Origin: Lysobacteraceae bacterium
GTDB taxonomy: Bacteria; Pseudomonadota; Gammaproteobacteria; Xanthomonadales; Xanthomonadaceae
Direction of reading: 5' to 3'
DNA: 64,000 bases
Assembly (NCBI GenBank): GCA_026005075.1
Contig: BPKJ01000005.1
Span: 1 to 64,000, forward strand
Below, piece after piece: positions 57,498 through 64,000 of the stretch (positions are counted from its first letter, which is position 1; every line of letters starts with the position of its first letter). A model generated the notes under the pieces. That model was given only the letters and a program-made list of their open reading frames with translations. It was not told the DNA's origin and searched no databases. A program made the translations under genes and the position numbers.

Positions 57498-59042
57498 TCA
57501 GAGCTCGGCGGCCTCGCGGAACATGTCGCGGCGGATGCGGGATTCGGCCGTGCCACCGCCGAGGCGCTGGCGGACCGTGATCTGCTCGGGGCTCCAGTCG
57601 ACCAGCTCCACCACCCGGGTCGAGCCGGTGCGGGTGGTGATCCGGAGGCGGGCGCCGACCCGGCTCTCCAGTTGTTCCCAGTCCAGCCTTCGGGTCGGGG
57701 CCTGGCCGACGATGACGGTTTTTGGGGGTGGAATCAGTTCCGTGGTGGAGCGGGACGTGGGCGCGGGCGGCGTGGGCGGGGTCGAAGGCGTGGCGCCCGG
57801 GGCTGGGTCGGCTTCGGCCACGCCCGCCTCGCGCGGGGCGGCGGCGGTGGCCGGTGCGGAGGCGCGTTCCGGTTCCAGGAGGACCAGCGCCTGCTCCGGG
57901 TCCGGCCAGAACGTCGCATCGATCGCCAGCCTCTGGACCTCCTTGATGCCTCCTCCGCGCAGGCCGTCGGTCAGCGGATCGGCGGGGGTGAAGCGGTGCG
58001 TTTTGCCCTCGCGGCTGAGGCTGGCCTCGCTCAGGGCCAGCAACGAGGCAGGGCGCGGCCGGTCGAACCACCCGTCCAGCGGTGCCGGCTGAGGGTAGCG
58101 CACCTCCAGCTGGAGGCTGCCACCGTCGCGGACCATGAGGCGGTAGGTCGCCCAGGCCGCATCCGAGGCCGCCAGCCCCCTGCGTCCGGCCTCGGCGCGC
58201 ACGGCGTCGACATGGGCATCGACGAACTGGAAAAGGCCGCCTCGCTGGGCGCACTGCCTGATCCGGATGCGGGAGAAGCCGAGGTCCTCGAGGTCCCAGT
58301 TCTCGCCGAGGGTGCGCATCGGGTACTGGTCGACGACCAGCAGCGAGACCGCGAGCGGAAGCAGTTGCTGGATCTGCCGCCGGATGCGCGCGCTGCCCGC
58401 CAGCTCGTACTGGATGCGCGTGGTCAGCCTGCGGCCCTCGACGAGGAAGACGAACTCGAGGCGATTGTCTTCCAGCGCAAGGCCCGCCTCGGCGAGTCCT
58501 TTGGCGTCGAAGCGTACGGCGGTGGGACAGCCGAGGGTCTCGAAGGGTGCGCCGCTCAGCCCCACCGGGGCCAGTTCGCCGAGGGCGGGGTCGAGCCCGT
58601 ACGCCACCTCCACGCCTTCCAGCACGATGCGCAGGCGGTCGAGCATGCCCTCCAGCGGCTCGCCGCGGAAGGCATTGCGCAGGAGCCAGCCGAGCGTGGC
58701 GCCCTGGATGCGCGCCGAGCGAGCGCGGAACAGGGGCGTTCCATCCTCACCGTGGCCGAACCGCACCGCCTCCACACGCAGGCTGCCGTCGAGGCTGGGG
58801 AGGGCCAGGCCGTGCTCGAGTGCGCCTTCGCCGAACACGAGTCCAAGTGCCCGGCCGGCCACGAACTGGCTCTGCCAGAGGATGGCACCGGCGGTGAGCA
58901 GCAGCGGCAGCAACGGCAGCAGCAGCCACAAGGCGATGCGTTGCCAGCGCGGGCGGGTGGGCGGGATGTAGAAGGTCGTCGGGGTCAAGACGGCGGCATC
59001 GAGCAAGACCGGGGGCAACAGGTTAGCCGCTCCGGCGGCCAT
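57498..59042 (-). CDS. Membrane-anchored periplasmic protein of unknown function
   Basis: 514 residues. One membrane helix (about 37-58, IALWLLLPLLPLLLTAGAIL) is followed by a large beta-rich domain, then a Pro/Ala/Thr-rich linker (about 405-440) and a small C-terminal domain with DWEQLESRVGARLRITTRTG and a terminal RRDMFREAAEL. The C-terminal part resembles an Sm-like or PilZ-like small beta barrel, which is only an impression. A TTG start about 19 codons later would suit the helix better. No family is recognised. Confidence 0.6.
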   Translation of the reverse strand: MAAGAANLLPPVLLDAAVLTPTTFYIPPTRPRWQRIALWLLLPLLPLLLTAGAILWQSQFVAGRALGLVFGEGALEHGLALPSLDGSLRVEAVRFGHGEDGTPLFRARSARIQGATLGWLLRNAFRGEPLEGMLDRLRIVLEGVEVAYGLDPALGELAPVGLSGAPFETLGCPTAVRFDAKGLAEAGLALEDNRLEFVFLVEGRRLTTRIQYELAGSARIRRQIQQLLPLAVSLLVVDQYPMRTLGENWDLEDLGFSRIRIRQCAQRGGLFQFVDAHVDAVRAEAGRRGLAASDAAWATYRLMVRDGGSLQLEVRYPQPAPLDGWFDRPRPASLLALSEASLSREGKTHRFTPADPLTDGLRGGGIKEVQRLAIDATFWPDPEQALVLLEPERASAPATAAAPREAGVAEADPAPGATPSTPPTPPAPTSRSTTELIPPPKTVIVGQAPTRRLDWEQLESRVGARLRITTRTGSTRVVELVDWSPEQITVRQRLGGGTAESRIRRDMFREAAEL

Positions 59043-59138
59043 TTCCAGCGTAAACCGGGAATACGCTGGCCCTCGCGAAAGGCCGGCCTCGTGGTGGGGC
59101 TTCGTCGGGCGCGGTGTGCGGTCGTGTGCGGGCCGGTC

Positions 59139-59147
59139 TGGTATGAT
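59139..59147 (+). promoter_or_regulatory. Extended -10 promoter for prfB
   Basis: TGGTATGAT (extended TGn plus TATGAT), 35 bases before the prfB ATG, in the divergent gap. The -35 is not clear. Confidence 0.42.
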
Positions 59148-59181
59148 CGCCGGCCGCATTTTTCAGCCCTTGCGTACTGCC

Positions 59182-60310
59182 ATGATCGAGATCAATCCCA
59201 TCCGCCAGCGCATCGCCGAACTCACCGAGCGGCTGGATGCGCTCAGGGGGTATCTTTGACTACGACCGCAAGGTCGAGCGTCTCGAGGAAGTAGGCCGCG
59301 AACTGGAGTCTCCGGAGGTCTGGAACGACCCGGAGCGGGCACAGGCGCTGGGGCGCGAGCGGGCCAGCCTCGAGAAGGTGGTCCACGGCATCCGCGACCT
59401 GCTCGATGGACTGCGCAGCGCGGGCGAGTTGCTGGAACTGGCCGAGGCCGAGGAGGACGAGGCGACCGTGCAGGCGGTGGCCGAGGACGTCGAGCGCCAC
59501 GCCCGCGGTGTCGAGGAGCTCGAGTTCCGGCGCATGTTCTCCGGGCGGATGGACAGCGCCAATGCCTTCGTCGACATCCAGGCCGGCGCCGGCGGCACCG
59601 AAGCCCAGGATTGGGCAGAGATGCTGCTGCGCATGTACCTGCGCTGGTGCGAGTCCCGTGGCTGGAAGACCGAGCTGATGGAAGTCAGCGCCGGGGAGGT
59701 GGCGGGGATCAAGTCGGCGACCTTCCGGGTCGAGGGCGAATACGCCTACGGCTGGCTGAAGACCGAGACCGGCGTGCATCGGCTGGTGCGCAAGTCGCCG
59801 TTCGATTCCGACAACCGCCGCCACACCTCGTTCTGCTCGGTGTTCGTGTCGCCCGAGGTGGACGACGAGATCGACATCGAGATCAATCCTGCCGATCTCA
59901 AGACCGACGTCTACCGCTCCTCCGGTGCGGGTGGCCAGCACGTCAACAAGACCGAGTCGGCGGTGCGCATCACCCACGTGCCTACCGGCATCGTCGTCGC
60001 CTGCCAGACCGAGCGCAGCCAGCACGCCAACCGCGAGCGGGCGATGAAGATGCTGGCTGCCAAGCTCTACGAGATGGAGCTGCGCAAGCGCAATGCGGAA
60101 CGTGATGCGCTGGAGGCAAGCAAGTCGGACATCGGCTGGGGCAGCCAGATCCGCAACTACGTGCTCGACCAGTCACGGATCAAGGATCTGCGAACCGGGG
60201 TCGAGCGGACCGATACCCAGAAGGTGCTCGACGGCGACCTCGACGCGTTCGTCGAGGCAAGCCTCAAGGCGGGGCTGGAGGCCGGCGCGCGACGGGCCGA
60301 CGCGGTCTGA
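59182..60310 (+). CDS. prfB: Peptide chain release factor 2, with programmed +1 frameshift
   Basis: 375 residues after the frameshift. The first 25 codons ([14 protein letters not shown]...) end at the in-frame TGA 59257-59259; translation then shifts +1 and continues [12 protein letters not shown] to 60310. The RF2 tripeptide SPF is present ([12 protein letters not shown]) and the catalytic GGQ lies in [11 protein letters not shown]. It ends translation at UGA and UAA. lysS follows 56 bases downstream, the common prfB-lysS order. Confidence 0.97.
59245..59260 (+). promoter_or_regulatory. RF2 autoregulatory frameshift site
   Basis: An internal Shine-Dalgarno-like AGGGGG (59245-59250), 3 bases, then CTTTGAC (59254-59260): the classic slippery CTT codon before TGA C. 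Low RF2 slows reading of UGA and promotes the +1 shift, so RF2 controls its own level. Confidence 0.95.
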
Positions 60311-60366
60311 GCCCGCGGCACGGCAAGGCGGCCGGTCCCGACCGGCAGCGACGAGGCGGAGGAACG

Positions 60367-61869
<1,503 letters not shown>

Positions 61870-61888
61870 GCGGCCCCGGGGCGGCGTC

Positions 61889-63568
61889 TCAGCCTGGCTT
61901 TGCGTTCTCGCGCAGCTCGCGACGCAGGATCTTGCCGACGTTGGACTTGGGCAACTCGTTGCGGAACTCGATGTAGCGGGGCTGCTTGTAGCCGGTCAGG
62001 CTCTCGCGGCAATGGGCCTTGATGTCCTCGGCGGTGAGCTTGGGGTCCTTCTTGACGATGACCACCTTCACCGCCTCGCCCGATTTCTCGTCCGGCACCC
62101 CGACCGCGGCCACCTCCAGCACGCCAGGATGGGTGGCGATCACGTCCTCGATCTCGTTCGGGTACACGTTGAAGCCCGAGACCAGGATCATGTCCTTCTT
62201 GCGGTCGACGATGTAGAAGAAGCCCTTCTCGTCCATCCTTGCCATGTCGCCGGTGTGCAGCCAGCCGTCGGCATCGATGACCTTGGCAGTCTCTTCCGGC
62301 CGTTGCCAGTAGCCCTTCATCACCTGCGGCCCGCGCACGCAGAGCTCGCCCACCTCGCCCGGCGGCAGGATGCGCCCGTCCTCGGCCTTGATGCAGACCT
62401 CGGTACTCGGCAGCGGCAGCCCGATCGAGCCGTTGTAGTCCGGCAGATCGAGCGGATTGATGCACACCGCAGGCGAGGTCTCGGTGAGGCCGTAGGCTTC
62501 GGTAAGGGTGGTACCGGTGACCTTCTTCCAGCGCTCGGCGACGGCGCGCTGCACGGCCATGCCGCCGCCCAGGGTCAGCTTGAAGCGCGAGAAGTCGAGC
62601 TGCTCGAAGCCCGGGGTGTTGAGCAGGCCGTTGAACAGGGTGTTGACGCCGGTCATGCAGGTGAAGGGGATGCGGCGCAGCTCGCGCACGAAGCCGGGCA
62701 TGTCCCTGGGATTGGTGATCAGATGGTTGACCCCGCCGAGTTTCATGAACACCAGGCAGTTCGCGGTGAGGGCGAAGATGTGGTACAGCGGCAGCGCGGT
62801 GATGATGTGCTCCTCCCCGATCACCGCACGCTCGCCGATCCACGCCGCCGCCTGCTGCATGTTGGCGACGAGGTTGCGGTGGGTGAGCATGGCGCCCTTG
62901 GAGACCCCCGTCGTGCCGCCGGTGTACTGCAGGAAGGCGATGTCTTCCGCCCCGACCTCGGCCTTCGGCAGGCTGAGGTCCGCACCGCGCGCAAGCACCT
63001 CACCGAAGCGCACCTCGCCCTCGATGTGGTGTTCGGGGACCGCCTTGCGGATGTACTTGAGCACGAAGTTGGTGATCATGCCCTTGGGGAAGCCGAGCAG
63101 GTCGCCCACACCGGTGCCGATGACATGACGCACGCCGGTCTCGGCCACCACCTGCTGCAAGGTGGCGGCAAAGTTGTCCAGCACGAGGATCGCCACCGCC
63201 CCGGAATCGTTGAGCTGGTGCTTGAGCTCGCGCGCGGTGTACATGGGGTTGGTGTTGACGACGGTCAGCCCGGCGCGCAGCGCGCCGAAGATCGCGATCG
63301 GATACTGCAGGACGTTGGGCAGCATGATCGCCACCCGGTCGCCCTTCTTGAGCCTGGCCTCGTGGACCAGCCAGGCCCCGAAGGCCCGGCTCAGACGGTC
63401 GATGTCCGCGTAGGTGAGCACCCGGCCCATGTTCTCGAAGGCCGGCCGCTCGGCGAATTGGGCGCAGGAGGTCTCGAGGATGTCGACGATCGAGCCGTAT
63501 TCATGGAGATCGATCTCCGGCTGGATCCCCTTCGGATAGCTCGACAGCCAGGGGCGGTCGGTGTGCAT
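61889..63568 (-). CDS. fadD: Long-chain fatty acid CoA ligase
   Basis: 559 residues. The AMP-binding motif is [41 protein letters not shown] and the C-terminal lysine segment [14 protein letters not shown] complete the ANL enzyme pattern. It activates fatty acids to acyl-CoA, the entry to beta-oxidation (FadJ-like enzyme at 35506). It is convergent with lysS, 19 bases apart. Confidence 0.93.
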   Translation of the reverse strand: MHTDRPWLSSYPKGIQPEIDLHEYGSIVDILETSCAQFAERPAFENMGRVLTYADIDRLSRAFGAWLVHEARLKKGDRVAIMLPNVLQYPIAIFGALRAGLTVVNTNPMYTARELKHQLNDSGAVAILVLDNFAATLQQVVAETGVRHVIGTGVGDLLGFPKGMITNFVLKYIRKAVPEHHIEGEVRFGEVLARGADLSLPKAEVGAEDIAFLQYTGGTTGVSKGAMLTHRNLVANMQQAAAWIGERAVIGEEHIITALPLYHIFALTANCLVFMKLGGVNHLITNPRDMPGFVRELRRIPFTCMTGVNTLFNGLLNTPGFEQLDFSRFKLTLGGGMAVQRAVAERWKKVTGTTLTEAYGLTETSPAVCINPLDLPDYNGSIGLPLPSTEVCIKAEDGRILPPGEVGELCVRGPQVMKGYWQRPEETAKVIDADGWLHTGDMARMDEKGFFYIVDRKKDMILVSGFNVYPNEIEDVIATHPGVLEVAAVGVPDEKSGEAVKVVIVKKDPKLTAEDIKAHCRESLTGYKQPRYIEFRNELPKSNVGKILRRELRENAKPG

Positions 63569-63644
63569 GCGCAGTACCCTCGAACGGCAAGGTGTGGAGC
63601 CTGAACCACGGCAAACTGCCTTGGATTGGAGCACAGGAGGCAAC

Positions 63645-64000
63645 ATGGCACAAGAACGCAACGGCAGGGCGGGCAGGCGGTGCGCGGTCGGGGTCTGGGC
63701 CGCCGTGGCCGTGCTCGTGGCACTGCTTGCGGCCTGCTCGCGCCCGGCCGATCGACGGGCGCTGGAGGACACCATCCGGTCGATGCAGGAGGCCGCGCAG
63801 GCTCGCGACGTCGGGGCGCTGATGGCCCACGTCGCCGCCGACTTTCGCGGCCGTGACGGACTGGACCGGGACGGCCTGCGCCGTCTGCTCGCGCTCCACC
63901 TGGTGCGGCACACCAAGGTGGACCTCACCCTCGGCCCCCTCGAGATGGCGATCGAGGGCACACGGGCCGAGGTCCGCTTCCGCCTGCTGGCCGCCGGGTT
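63645..64000 (+). CDS. Partial lipoprotein gene, possibly NTF2-like
   Basis: The gene runs off the window. AGGAGG 4 bases upstream supports the ATG. The signal peptide has the hydrophobic core [15 protein letters not shown] with lipobox LAAC. The mature part ([32 protein letters not shown]) resembles the start of SnoaL/NTF2-like folds. It is divergent from fadD. The function is unknown. Confidence 0.55.
   Translation, partial: MAQERNGRAGRRCAVGVWAAVAVLVALLAACSRPADRRALEDTIRSMQEAAQARDVGALMAHVAADFRGRDGLDRDGLRRLLALHLVRHTKVDLTLGPLEMAIEGTRAEVRFRLLAAG

Noticed and set aside
59182-60310. prfB as a frameshifted pseudogene
   Set aside because: AGGGGG and CTTTGAC around the in-frame TGA are the known RF2 programmed frameshift.

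Overview
This is GC-rich bacterial chromosome, dense in genes, with a gene order typical of Gammaproteobacteria. The strongest marker is the run rpoE-rseA-rseB-rseC-mucD-lepA-lepB-DUF4845-rnc-era-recO, which matches the Pseudomonas-type arrangement. Also seen are mtaD-ubiG-mupP, nagZ-hpt-MTI phosphorylase, epmB/efp, a degenerate FimX-type GGDEF-EAL protein and polyhydroxybutyrate enzymes. I cannot name the genus. No rRNA, tRNA, CRISPR array, transposase or integrase was seen, and no gene-free gap exceeds about 300 bases.

Layout. 1-7350 is an accessory, defence-type island. It holds a COG1743/DUF1156 adenine methylase broken by many small frameshifts, an ABC-type ATPase paired with a small PD-(D/E)XK-like protein, and an intact COG1483/DUF499 ATPase. 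7399-13569 (minus strand) holds smr, phbB, gluQ, cysZ, fimX and epmB; efp is divergent from epmB. 14287-18882 holds mtaD, ubiG, mupP, a squalene/phytoene-synthase-like gene and folE2; ubiG and mupP are each frameshifted once. 18852-22741 (minus) is a moxR-DUF58-transglutaminase operon, followed by a membrane glycosyltransferase running into maf. 25258-29594 (minus) holds a coiled-coil membrane protein, a cyclophilin, srkA (frameshifted), a methyltransferase and phaZ; gpx is divergent.

30326-32966 is a second accessory island and the most interesting stretch: a Cas_NE0113-family CARF protein with a probable C-terminal winged helix, the ring nuclease Csx16, and a two-pass membrane protein with a CARF-like cytoplasmic domain. 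No Cas10, Cmr/Csm, adaptation gene or CRISPR array is in the window. It looks like a stand-alone cyclic-oligoadenylate sensing, signal-destroying and membrane-effector module sitting between core genes (gpx and proA).

32977-37548 (minus) holds proB-proA and a FadJ-like beta-oxidation enzyme. 37721-47361 is the sigma-E envelope-stress operon followed by the lepA-lepB-rnc-era-recO cluster. 47307-50670 holds a REC-Hpt protein and a YdbH/YdbL-like pair. 50739-57439 holds rlmD, a CYTH protein, nagZ, hpt, MTI phosphorylase, an AidB-like dehydrogenase and gloB. 57498-64000 holds an unknown membrane-anchored protein, prfB with its programmed frameshift, lysS, fadD and the start of a lipoprotein gene.

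How the genes connect. mtaD plus the MTI phosphorylase gives a two-step methylthioadenosine salvage route, with Hpt able to take up the released hypoxanthine. nagZ and mupP both belong to peptidoglycan recycling. phbB and phaZ sit at opposite ends of PHB metabolism, although no synthase is present. EpmB modifies EF-P from a divergently placed gene. rpoE appears to have a sigma-E-type promoter of its own.
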